DNA of 64,000 bases from Halococcus agarilyticus (GTDB lineage Archaea > Halobacteriota > Halobacteria > Halobacteriales > Halococcaceae). Below are positions 25,304-32,283 of this stretch, piece after piece; position 1 is the stretch's first letter; each line of letters opens with the position of its first letter. The translations under genes were made by a program, and so were the position numbers. The DNA is taken from assembly GCF_000334895.1 (NCBI RefSeq), contig NZ_BAFM01000002.1, positions 186,001 through 250,000 of the forward strand, written 5' to 3'. The notes under the pieces were generated by a model. It was given only the letters and a program-made list of their open reading frames with translations. It ran no database searches and was not told the DNA's origin.

Positions 25304-25354
25304 CACCACGGGGTGGTGCAGTTCGTCGATTTCGTCAGTTCCGTCAGTTTCGTA
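25304..25354. other. Short hairpin followed by a 9-bp tandem repeat
   Basis: CACCAC-GGG-GTGGTG (25304-25318) is a perfect 6-bp stem with a 3-base loop. Immediately after it, TTCGTCAGT is repeated about 3.6 times (25322-25354) with single-base changes. Both lie in the non-coding interval 25193-25427 before the membrane protein gene. The rest of that interval holds the CTATAATC element described with that gene and nothing else I recognise. Confidence 0.5.
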
Positions 25355-25427
25355 CCGACGGCAGATCGTACCAGTTCGGGGGTATCGAGGCACAGAACTA
25401 TAATCAACGTGCCGATAGCTCTACGTG

Positions 25428-26384
25428 ATGGCGGATACGATCCCTCTTGGAATTGCTGGCGTGGTAATTCTCCAGTTCGTTCTCGGGGGTTTCGTCTACA
25501 TGGACGCCAATCGGCGCGAACTCGATTATCCCGAACTGTATTGTTATGGCGTCTCGATCCCGCTCGTCGGATTCCTTATCCTTGCAGCGTATCTCTCGCG
25601 GCGCGAGGAGTTGCCGACCCGGGATTTCTCCCCACCAACGGTGACCGAAACAGCAACCGACGGGGTCTGGACCATCGAAAACCGAGGGCTTCGCCGACTT
25701 CCCCGGCGACTCGCGTACGCCATCCAGGACGGACAAACGCTCTGGCGGGTAGCAGTCACCGGACCACCGATCCTGTTGGTTCTCGCCGTCCTCGTGGATG
25801 CACGCATCGCCATCGTGCTGTCGACGTTCTGCTGTCTGTTCTGGCTGACGTATCTGGGCACCGCCAATGCGTTCACCGACACGACCATCCGACTCCATCC
25901 GGCGGAGGGGACGATTCGGATGACGTGGCGGGGCGGAGACCACCCGCTTTCGCCGAGCGGTTCCGAGCAGGAAATCGATCTCGCCGGCGTACAGCGAGTG
26001 GAACTCCGTCGCGTCGGTACGCAGCCGCTGGCCATACTCCGGTACGAAACCCGATTTTCCGTCAGTCCGAGATCGGTTCTCGTTCCCGCCAGCCAGTTGG
26101 ATGTCCTCCGAGAGATGCTCTCTTCGCACGACATCCCGATTCGTGACCGCATCGAAGAAGGAACCAGTAGAACCGTCGTCCGGCGACGGAACGCGGAGGG
26201 TCTGCTCTCGCTCGTCGGCATCCCGTTCGGTGCCGGGTTCGTCTGGCCGCAGTTCTTTTTCGTCGGACCGATAGTACCTCTCGCGTTCTTCATCGCGCTG
26301 TGGCTCGTCGTGAAATGGTCGGTCGGCGCGTTCGACCGCATCAGCTCGCTTCTCACAGGTTCGCTGACCGATACTGACGACTGA
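25428..26384 (+). CDS. Membrane protein with a PH-like soluble middle, unknown function
   Basis: 318 residues. Two N-terminal membrane helices (GIAGVVILQFVLGGFVYM and CYGVSIPLVGFLILAAYL), two more near residues 105-150 (ILLVLAVLVDARIAIVLSTF), then a beta-rich soluble stretch at 155-235 (TTIRLHPAEGTIRMTWRG, VQRVELRRVGTQPLAILRYE) that resembles a bacterial PH-like domain, and a final pair of helices near 268-300. Not a family I can name. CTATAATC at about 25398-25405 is a good TATA box 23-30 bases before the ATG, so the mRNA is probably leaderless. Base composition is slightly lower in GC than in the neighbours. Confidence 0.75.
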   Translation: MADTIPLGIAGVVILQFVLGGFVYMDANRRELDYPELYCYGVSIPLVGFLILAAYLSRREELPTRDFSPPTVTETATDGVWTIENRGLRRLPRRLAYAIQDGQTLWRVAVTGPPILLVLAVLVDARIAIVLSTFCCLFWLTYLGTANAFTDTTIRLHPAEGTIRMTWRGGDHPLSPSGSEQEIDLAGVQRVELRRVGTQPLAILRYETRFSVSPRSVLVPASQLDVLREMLSSHDIPIRDRIEEGTSRTVVRRRNAEGLLSLVGIPFGAGFVWPQFFFVGPIVPLAFFIALWLVVKWSVGAFDRISSLLTGSLTDTDD

Positions 26385-26398
26385 ACCGTGTTCGGTTC
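26383..26398 (+). terminator. Possible terminator hairpin of the preceding gene
   Basis: GAACCG-TGTT-CGGTTC is a perfect 6-bp stem that starts inside the stop codon of the membrane protein gene. No strong T-run follows, so termination is only suggested. Confidence 0.4.
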
Positions 26399-26440
26399 TG
26401 GATACTGATCGGGTCTCCGAACGTCTTCGCGCACTTCCCA

Positions 26441-26454
26441 CACACATATGTGTG
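26441..26454 (+). promoter_or_regulatory. Palindrome overlapping a TATA-like element
   Basis: CACACATATGTGTG is a perfect 14-bp palindrome whose centre (ACATATGT) is also the best TATA-like element for the gene at 26475, about 25-30 bases upstream. A dimeric repressor bound here would block promoter access; this is inference from position and symmetry. Confidence 0.5.
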
Positions 26455-26474
26455 AGCAGTGCTACTGGTTCGGC

Positions 26475-26786
26475 ATGAGCACGCCTACCGACGACGCCGC
26501 GCCGATCTCGCTCCGGCGTGCGGACTTCCTCGCCGTGCTCTGGGCTGCGATGGGGATCTTCTGGCTCGTGAGCGCACTCGGAGACGGACTTCCCGACGAG
26601 CTACTGTCGTCCGACGCCTTCTTCATCGCCTACGGGCTCTTCTTTCTCGGGTTTGCAGTGTACTATCATCGCCGTCCCGATTCGGTTCGTCAAGGACACG
26701 AGCCGACTCCAACACGATGGTTCTGGCTCGGGGGTGCGGTGGTCGGGACGCTCACGCTCTTTCTCGTCCTCGTGATAGTGCTTTAG
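26475..26786 (+). CDS. Small membrane protein, unknown function
   Basis: 103 residues from the second Met (MSTPTDDAAPISLRRADFLA). Three hydrophobic segments are visible: FLAVLWAAMGIFWLVSALG, AFFIAYGLFFLGFAVYYH and FWLGGAVVGTLTLFLVLVIV. The ATG at 26475 fits leaderless transcription from the TATA-containing palindrome; the earlier Met would lie at or before the predicted start of transcription. Family unknown to me. Confidence 0.7.
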   Translation: MSTPTDDAAPISLRRADFLAVLWAAMGIFWLVSALGDGLPDELLSSDAFFIAYGLFFLGFAVYYHRRPDSVRQGHEPTPTRWFWLGGAVVGTLTLFLVLVIVL

Positions 26787-26812
26787 AGCGTGATCCGAAC
26801 GAATCGAACGCC

Positions 26813-27232
26813 CTACTGGTTGTCCGCGTGCTCGGCGTCGTCAGTCGCATCCACGACGGCGGTCGCCTCGATCTCCACGAGCAGGTCGGGATCGATCAGT
26901 CGCGCGACTTCGATCATGCTGGTCGCGGGCCGAACGTCGCCGAAGACCTCTCGATGCGCTGCGCCGATCGCCCCCCAGTCGTCGATGTCGGTGACGTACA
27001 GCCGGGTGCGGACGACGTCCTCGATCGTCGCGTCCGCCGCTTCGAGCGCGCGCTCGACGTTCGAGAGGGCGTGGACGGTCTGTGCGTGTGGATCGTCCGG
27101 CCCGACGATTTCGCCGTCTTCGTCGGTCGCGGTCGTCCCCGAGACGTGGATCTGGGCCCCGGCACGAACGGCGCGCGAGTACCCCACCTGCGATTCCCAC
27201 TCGGTGCCGGTCGAGACGTGCTCGCGATTCAT
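26813..27232 (-). CDS. RidA/YjgF/YER057c family protein
   Basis: 139 residues, normal for the family. It shows EWESQVGYSRAVRAGAQIHV (strand with the conserved Ser-x-Ala), SGTTATDEDGEIV, DPHAQTVHALSNVERALEAA, and VVRTRLYVTDIDDWGAIG with the Arg that contacts the substrate carboxylate in RidA enzymes. RidA hydrolyses reactive enamine/imine intermediates such as 2-aminoacrylate and so protects PLP enzymes; related subgroups have other roles. It is convergent with the small membrane protein gene, 26 bases away. Confidence 0.9.
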   Translation of the reverse strand: MNREHVSTGTEWESQVGYSRAVRAGAQIHVSGTTATDEDGEIVGPDDPHAQTVHALSNVERALEAADATIEDVVRTRLYVTDIDDWGAIGAAHREVFGDVRPATSMIEVARLIDPDLLVEIEATAVVDATDDAEHADNQ

Positions 27233-27372
27233 CACACCGGCCCTCCACCGGACGAAGGCAAAAGTACCGCGGCGTCACCCCACGGCGACGTCGGTTCGAC
27301 GCGGGCTCGGCGAAGCGGTCGGCCGGCACTTGCAAACGATGGGTACATGGTGTCACACAACATAGAGTGATC

Positions 27373-27549
27373 ATGACCAGGGCCGACGATCTCAGGCAGG
27401 AGCGAAATTCCGCGGACCGGGACCGGGATCGCTACGCGTGTGAGGACTGTGGACTCCCCATCGAGACGCACGACGGGGTCTGTCCGGAGTGTCGCGGCAC
27501 CAGCATCGTCCCGATGGAGGATCTCATCGATCCGACGTTCAGGGAGTGA
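27373..27549 (+). CDS. Small zinc-ribbon protein
   Basis: 58 residues. A charged N-terminus (TRADDLRQERNSADRDRDRY) is followed by a compact zinc ribbon with two Cys pairs, CEDCGLPIETHDGVCPEC, spaced as in single zinc-binding knuckles. Such tiny haloarchaeal zinc-finger proteins are numerous and a few are known to affect regulation or biofilm phenotypes; none is known to me for this one. It is convergent with the TBP gene. Confidence 0.75.
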   Translation: MTRADDLRQERNSADRDRDRYACEDCGLPIETHDGVCPECRGTSIVPMEDLIDPTFRE

Positions 27550-27575
27550 GAGGGGAAAACGACGACAGTGTAGCG

Positions 27576-28145
27576 TCAGCCGTCGAGCAGGCCGAGGTCG
27601 TCGAGCCGGTCGGTGATCTTGTCGACCGCGTGTTCGGCATCCGCCGGTTCCTTGCCGCCCGTGATGACGAGCTTGCCCGAGCCAAAGAGCAGCGCGACCA
27701 CTTCGGGATCGTCGAGTCGGTAGACGAGACCCGGGAACTGCTCGGGTTCGTACTCGATGTTCTCGAGCCCGAGCCCGATCGCGATCGCGTTCAGATTCAG
27801 CGTCTTCTGGAGGTCGGCGCTGGTGACGATGTTCTGGACCACGATCTCGGGGTCGTCCTCGACACGGATCTCGAGGTCGCGGAGCTTGTCGAAGACGATC
27901 TCCAGACTCTCGTGGACGTCGGCAGTGCTCTTCGCCCCGGTGCAGACGATCTTGCCCGACCGGAAGATCAGCGCGGCGGATTTTGGCTCCTGGGTCCGGT
28001 AGACGAGGCCGGGGAACTGCTCGGGGTCGTAGTCAGCCCCTTCGAGGTCCATCGCCACGCTCTGGAGGTCGAGCTCCTGACCGATGCCCGTCGACGCCAC
28101 CACGTTCTCGATGTTGATCGTCTCCTTCGGGTCCTGGGCAGACAT
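27576..28145 (-). CDS. tbp: TATA-binding protein (TBP)
   Basis: 189 residues with the expected two-fold internal repeat. Each half carries NIVxS/NVVAST, QFPGLVYR and SGK(I/L)V-TGxK: for example YDPEQFPGLVYRTQEPKSAA with FRSGKIVCTGAK, then YEPEQFPGLVYRLDDPEVVA with FGSGKLVITGGK. It binds promoter TATA elements and recruits TFB and RNA polymerase. Haloarchaea often carry several TBPs; the short acidic tail is typical. A second copy is not present in this window. Confidence 0.97.
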   Translation of the reverse strand: MSAQDPKETINIENVVASTGIGQELDLQSVAMDLEGADYDPEQFPGLVYRTQEPKSAALIFRSGKIVCTGAKSTADVHESLEIVFDKLRDLEIRVEDDPEIVVQNIVTSADLQKTLNLNAIAIGLGLENIEYEPEQFPGLVYRLDDPEVVALLFGSGKLVITGGKEPADAEHAVDKITDRLDDLGLLDG

Positions 28146-28164
28146 GACTCGTCTTAAAGATCGT

Positions 28165-28180
28165 ATTTAAGGCTTATAAA
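28165..28180 (-). promoter_or_regulatory. Promoter of the TBP gene
   Basis: On the minus strand CTTTATAAGCC (about 28170-28180) is a strong TATA box 25-33 bases before the ATG at 28145, predicting a leaderless mRNA. Its A/T-rich tail CTTAAATAC continues toward the start. Confidence 0.6.
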
Positions 28181-28238
28181 GATTGGTGTCACAGCCTGAT
28201 AGGTCGGTGTGGCGACCGCTCCGGCGTCGATCGACAGC

Positions 28239-29243
28239 ATGATGCGTCGGAGTCGCCCACGTCGGCGCGTGTACGCGTTCGAACTCGGCGGCGAGCACGA
28301 CGCGTTCGCCGCCCGGGAGGCCGCGAGTGCGGCGACCGACGTCGAGGTCGTCGCGCCAGGCATCGCGCTCGCTCACGGGGTCGACCGCGATCGGGTTCGG
28401 ACGCTCGCGTACACCCACCGGACGAGTCGCGTCGTCGGCCGGACCAACGCCACCGTCACGGACGCCGTCGCCTGCCTCGACGACGCGACGCTCGACGTCG
28501 CGGGAACGGTCGCGGTTCGCGCGCGCGACGTGCGCCGCACGACCGGGATCGACACCCCGACTGCCGAACGACGCCTCGGTGGCGTGCTCACCGACCGTGG
28601 GTTCGCGGTCGATCTCGACGACTCCGACCACGAGCTCCGGGCGCTGTTCGCGGACGGGACCTGCGTGCTCGGCTGGCTCGACATGGAGAGCGTGCGGGAT
28701 TTCGGCCCGCGCAAACCCACCAAGAAGCCCTTCTTCAAACCCGGATCGATGGACCCGCTGCTCGCGCGCGCCCTCGTCAACATCGCCGGTGCGGGGTCGG
28801 AAAGCCTGCTCGTCGATCCGATGTGCGGCACCGGCGGCATGCTCGTCGAGGCGGGGCTCGTCGGGGCGGATGTGGTGGGGCTCGACGCCCAGGCAACGAT
28901 GGCCCGCGGCGCGGCGCAGAACCTCACACACTACCTCGACGAGGAAGGCAGTCCCGGATTCGCCACCGCGCAAGCCGACGCGACCCGCCTCCCGCTTCGC
29001 GACGACGCCGCCGACGCAGTCGTGTTCGACGCCCCCTACGGCCGCCAGTCGAGGATCGAGGGCGAGCTCGATGGTGTGGTGACGGGCGCGCTCGGCGAGG
29101 CGCGGCGGATCGCGGAGCGAGCCGTGGTGGTCGGCGACCGACCGTGGACGACTGCGGCGCGCGAGGCGGGCTGGAACGTCGAGACCACCTTCGAGCGTCG
29201 TGTGCATCGCTCGCTGGTGCGGCATATCGCGGTGCTCGGCTGA
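28239..29243 (+). CDS. Trm-G10-type tRNA (guanine-N2) methyltransferase
   Basis: 334 residues from ATG 28239. The N-terminal half (about 10-150) is a THUMP-type RNA-binding region. The C-terminal half is a class I methyltransferase with the SAM motif LVDPMCGTGGMLVEAGLVGA and the catalytic motif VFDAPYGRQSRI (D/N-P-P-Y type, here DAPY). Archaeal Trm-G10 enzymes methylate G10 of tRNA. The start is uncertain: a GTG at 28269 gives MYAFELGGEHDAFA, closer to family N-termini than the Arg-rich extension from 28239. The gene is divergent from tbp. The Ala in place of the first Pro of the catalytic motif is worth noting, but this motif position varies in haloarchaea as far as I recall. Confidence 0.85.
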   Translation: MMRRSRPRRRVYAFELGGEHDAFAAREAASAATDVEVVAPGIALAHGVDRDRVRTLAYTHRTSRVVGRTNATVTDAVACLDDATLDVAGTVAVRARDVRRTTGIDTPTAERRLGGVLTDRGFAVDLDDSDHELRALFADGTCVLGWLDMESVRDFGPRKPTKKPFFKPGSMDPLLARALVNIAGAGSESLLVDPMCGTGGMLVEAGLVGADVVGLDAQATMARGAAQNLTHYLDEEGSPGFATAQADATRLPLRDDAADAVVFDAPYGRQSRIEGELDGVVTGALGEARRIAERAVVVGDRPWTTAAREAGWNVETTFERRVHRSLVRHIAVLG

Positions 29244-29267
29244 GGCACAGATCGTCGGTCTCGAACC

Positions 29268-30143
29268 TTACTCGCGGCGCATCTCGGCACGCTGGCCCTT
29301 CTCGATCGACGCGCCGACCGTGTTCCCCCACTCGACCCACGAGCCGTAGTAGTTGCGAACGTCGTCGTAGCCGAGGAGTTCGCTGAGGACGAACCACGTC
29401 AGCGCCGAACGCTCCCCGATGCGACAGTAGGTGATGACCTCGGTTCCCGGATCGAGGCCTGCCTCTCGGTACAGCTCCCGGAGCTCCGCCGCGGGTTTGA
29501 AGCAGCCGTCGTCGTCGACGACCTGGCTCCACGGGACGTTCACCGCGCCCGGGATGTGGCCGCCGCGCTGGACGCCCTCGTTCCAGCCCGGCGGAGCGAG
29601 GATCTCGCCACGGTACTCCTCGGGAGTGCGGACATCGACGAGCGGGACGCCACGACCCATCGCGTCCTCGACGTCCGGCCGGTCGGCTCGAATGGCCTCG
29701 TTCGTTCCCGTCACCGCGTACGAGCGGCCGGTGAACCGCGGGACGTCGGTCGTCACCGGCAGGTCGCGCGCCCGCCAGCGATCGCGACCGCCGTCGACCA
29801 GGCGAACGTCGTCGTGGCCGTAGTAGACGAACAGCCAGTAGGCGTAGGCGGCGAACCAGTTCATCATGTCGCCGTAGATGACGACCGTCGAGTCGGCGGT
29901 GATGGCGGCGTCGCCGAGCAGCCGTTCGAAATCGGTCCGCGTCGGGACGTCGAACGTCGTGGCGTCCTGGAGGTCACGCTCCCAGTCGATCTTCGTCGCT
30001 CCCGGCACGTGGCCCGCGTCGTAGTTGCTCGGATCGATGTCGACCTCCAGCAGCCGAAGCGATGGGTCGTCGCGCTCGAACGCAGCGAGTCGCTCGTCCA
30101 CCCACGCGGCCGAAACGAGCACGTCGTTCGCGTAGTCGCTCAT
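29268..30143 (-). CDS. Thiosulfate sulfurtransferase (two-domain rhodanese)
   Basis: 291 residues with two rhodanese domains. The inactive N-terminal domain has VDIDPSNYDAGHVPGATKID. The active C-terminal domain has VDVRTPEEYRGEI and the catalytic loop TYCRIGERSALTWFVL with the active-site Cys near residue 242. It transfers sulfane sulfur from thiosulfate or 3-mercaptopyruvate to thiophilic acceptors; the loop sequence is closer to thiosulfate-type enzymes. A TATA-like GGTTAATGC lies about 28-37 bases before the ATG. Convergent with the methyltransferase gene. Confidence 0.92.
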   Translation of the reverse strand: MSDYANDVLVSAAWVDERLAAFERDDPSLRLLEVDIDPSNYDAGHVPGATKIDWERDLQDATTFDVPTRTDFERLLGDAAITADSTVVIYGDMMNWFAAYAYWLFVYYGHDDVRLVDGGRDRWRARDLPVTTDVPRFTGRSYAVTGTNEAIRADRPDVEDAMGRGVPLVDVRTPEEYRGEILAPPGWNEGVQRGGHIPGAVNVPWSQVVDDDGCFKPAAELRELYREAGLDPGTEVITYCRIGERSALTWFVLSELLGYDDVRNYYGSWVEWGNTVGASIEKGQRAEMRRE

Positions 30144-30228
30144 TCGGTAACCCACCTCGTACCGCGAGACGCATTAACCTCGTGGCGTCGGGTGGCGGTT
30201 GTCCGGTTCGACCGCCACCATCGGGGGC

Positions 30229-31011
30229 TCACTCGCTCGTCCTCCGGTTTCGGAGCCATCGGTCGTCGGTCCCGTCCCCGACGTACCGACGTGCGAGCCG
30301 CGTTTCGGCCTGTCGGAGTCGGTAGGAAAGCGTCGACCGCGGCACCGAGAGCTCGTCGGCGAGGTCGTCGAGGGTCGTCCCCCGTGGCGTCTCGTAGTAC
30401 CCGCCCTCGACGGCGGCGCACAACGCCGTCCGCTGCTCGTCCGGCATCGAGAGCGTCGTGAGCGAGTCGCGCTGCCAGCCGTCGGCGTCACGGAGATGCC
30501 CCATCTGAAAGGAGAGCCCATCGCGGAGGCGCGCGCCGATCTCGTCGTAGAGCACCCCCACCTTCGCGTCCGAGCGCATCAACACCCGCCACTGGTGACG
30601 CGAGCCCTGGCGGCGGGTCTCGAAGACCAGCCCCGACGGGAGGTGTTTGCCGGCGAGCGTATGAACCGACTCGCACGCTGCGATGTCTTCGAGGTAGGTG
30701 TAGATCACGATCTCGTCGGCGGAACGTTCGAGCACGTCGTGATACCGGGCCGCCTCGCAGTCGCGCTCGGTGATCGACTCGCCGCATTTCGTCCCGTCGA
30801 ACCGAACGGCCTCGATCCGATCGAGCGCGCGCTCCGGCCCGGAGATCCGCTCGATACGCCAGAACCGGTCCTCGGTCACGAAGCCGTCGAGCGAGTGGGC
30901 CACGACCGAGGGATGCTCGATACAGACGTCCATGATGGGGTCGGCCCCGGCGTCGTAGTCGATGGCGAACGTGAACTCCCGCACCCGTGGAGGGGAGTTG
31001 GCGCTCGACAA
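30229..31011 (-). CDS. Bat-type transcriptional regulator (HTH_10)
   Basis: 260 residues. The C-terminal 55 residues are the bacterio-opsin-activator HTH: TTLDDLADELSVPRSTLSYR followed by LRQAETRLARRY. The N-terminal 195 residues form a sensor-like region typical of haloarchaeal Bat relatives (EHPSVVAHSLDGFVTEDRFW; VIYTYLEDIAACESVHTLAG). The ligand is unknown. The gene lies immediately downstream of the YeiH-family transporter gene on the same strand (22-base gap), so it may be co-transcribed with it and regulate it; that is inference. Confidence 0.85.
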   Translation of the reverse strand: MSSANSPPRVREFTFAIDYDAGADPIMDVCIEHPSVVAHSLDGFVTEDRFWRIERISGPERALDRIEAVRFDGTKCGESITERDCEAARYHDVLERSADEIVIYTYLEDIAACESVHTLAGKHLPSGLVFETRRQGSRHQWRVLMRSDAKVGVLYDEIGARLRDGLSFQMGHLRDADGWQRDSLTTLSMPDEQRTALCAAVEGGYYETPRGTTLDDLADELSVPRSTLSYRLRQAETRLARRYVGDGTDDRWLRNRRTSE

Positions 31012-31033
31012 AAGGATGGTGTTCGTGACCGTC

Positions 31034-32041
31034 TCAGAACAGGCTCTCGACGACGAACAGCACGGTGGTGCTGACGGCGACCAGCCCGACGAGCACGACG
31101 AGGATCGGTTCGTACCCCGTCGAGCGGAGTTCGTCGACGTCGATGCCGAGACCGAGCCCCGCGAACGCGAGCATGAACGTCCAGTCGGCGGCGTGTGAGA
31201 GCGACGCGATCGCGGGATCGCCGAGGACGCCGAGGTTGGCGACGAGCATCACGCCCAGAAATCCGAGCACGAACTTCGGAAACGTCTCCCAGAGCTGTGC
31301 CAGGCCGCCGGTGACACGTCCCGCGACCGCCGATCCCCCCGTCCGTCGGGTGTAGTAGAGGGCGTACCCGATGGCGGCGAGTCCGATCAGCGCGTTCCGC
31401 GTGAGTTTGACGAGCAGCGCCCACTCGCCGGCGGCCTCGGAGAAGGCGAAGCCGGCGGCGGTCGCGGGCCCGGTGCTGAACATCGTGAGCCCGGCCCAGA
31501 CGCCGAAGACGGTGTCGGAGAGGTGGAGTGCGTGGCCGACCACGGGGTACGCGAACAGCGTCGCCGCGTCGAACAGCAACACCGTGGCGGCGGCGTAGGC
31601 GATCCGGGTCTCGTCGGCGTCGATGCTCTCGGCGATGGCGACGACCGCCGAGACGCCACAGATGCTCGATCCCGCGGCGAGCAGCGATCCGGTCTCCTCG
31701 TGAATCGCGAACACCGTGCGGGCGAGTGCCTCGACGACCACCACGGTCGTGAGGACGGTGCCGGCGACCAACACCAGGAGACGGGGTCCGGCGGCGAGAA
31801 CGCGGTCGAGCGCGACGCTCGCGCCCATCACCACGATCCCGGTTTCGAGCCACAGCGTGTGGGTTTCGGCCCCCGGCTTCGCCCACGCGGGGACGTCACG
31901 GGTGTTCGCGACCACGAACCCGATGACGATCGCCACGATGAGGTAGTTCATCGAGGGAATCATCCCCGCGACGGCGCGGGCAGCGAGACCGATCGCGACG
32001 AGCAGCGCCAGGCCCGGCAGGAGTCGTCGGACCCGCCTCAC
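31034..32041 (-). CDS. YeiH-family (UPF0324) membrane transporter
   Basis: 335 residues from a GTG at 32039-32041, with about ten hydrophobic segments. Family features are YLIVAIVIGFVVANTRDVP, WLETGIVVMGASVALDRVL, the Gly/Ser-rich LLAAGSSICGVSAVVAIAES and the late VLGFLGVMLVANLG. The family is annotated as putative sulfate/sulfonate exporters on indirect bacterial evidence; substrate here is unknown. The GTG overlaps the stop codon of the preceding micro-gene (32038-32040), so translation is probably coupled. A second GTG one codon upstream is equally possible. The HTH_10 regulator follows after 22 bases. Confidence 0.85.
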   Translation of the reverse strand: MRRVRRLLPGLALLVAIGLAARAVAGMIPSMNYLIVAIVIGFVVANTRDVPAWAKPGAETHTLWLETGIVVMGASVALDRVLAAGPRLLVLVAGTVLTTVVVVEALARTVFAIHEETGSLLAAGSSICGVSAVVAIAESIDADETRIAYAAATVLLFDAATLFAYPVVGHALHLSDTVFGVWAGLTMFSTGPATAAGFAFSEAAGEWALLVKLTRNALIGLAAIGYALYYTRRTGGSAVAGRVTGGLAQLWETFPKFVLGFLGVMLVANLGVLGDPAIASLSHAADWTFMLAFAGLGLGIDVDELRSTGYEPILVVLVGLVAVSTTVLFVVESLF

Positions 32042-32196
32042 CACGGGATCGAGACCCCCGCTCGAACGGCCACGACGAGAACCCAGCCGAGAACGACGGC
32101 CTGCCAACCGCTGTCGAGTTCGGCCCACCGTTCGGCCACACCGGTGATCGTCGACGCGCTATCGGTCACTGGATACGGTCGGTCGGGGACGATCAT
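32038..32196 (-). CDS. Micro-protein with one hydrophobic segment, translationally coupled to the YeiH gene
   Basis: 52 residues from ATG 32194-32196. A polar start (IVPDRPYPVTDSASTITGVA) leads into one probable membrane helix near the end (WQAVVLGWVLVVAVRAGVSI). Its TGA overlaps the GTG of the transporter gene. An upstream Met at 32220 would translate through one arm of the palindrome and is less likely. The protein could be a transporter subunit, a leader peptide for coupled expression, or a chance frame; the overlap and the hydrophobic segment favour a real gene. Confidence 0.55.
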   Translation of the reverse strand: MIVPDRPYPVTDSASTITGVAERWAELDSGWQAVVLGWVLVVAVRAGVSIPW

Positions 32197-32203
32197 ACGC
32201 GTT

Positions 32204-32239
32204 CGTTCGTCGTGCGACAACGTTGTCGCACGACGAACG
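32204..32239. promoter_or_regulatory. 36-bp perfect palindrome upstream of the micro-gene/YeiH/regulator operon
   Basis: The half-site CGTTCGTCGTGCGACAAC is followed directly by its exact reverse complement, with no spacer. It begins 8 bases before the micro-gene ATG at 32196 (reading leftward) and ends 44 bases before the stop of the Rfc gene. It can be an operator for a dimeric or tetrameric regulator, or a cruciform/terminator for the upstream gene. The length and perfection exceed any other inverted repeat noticed in the window. Confidence 0.8.
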
Positions 32240-32283
32240 TCGTTTCGGGTCAGCGGCGGGACCGGGGGTGGCGAAGCGCCGAC

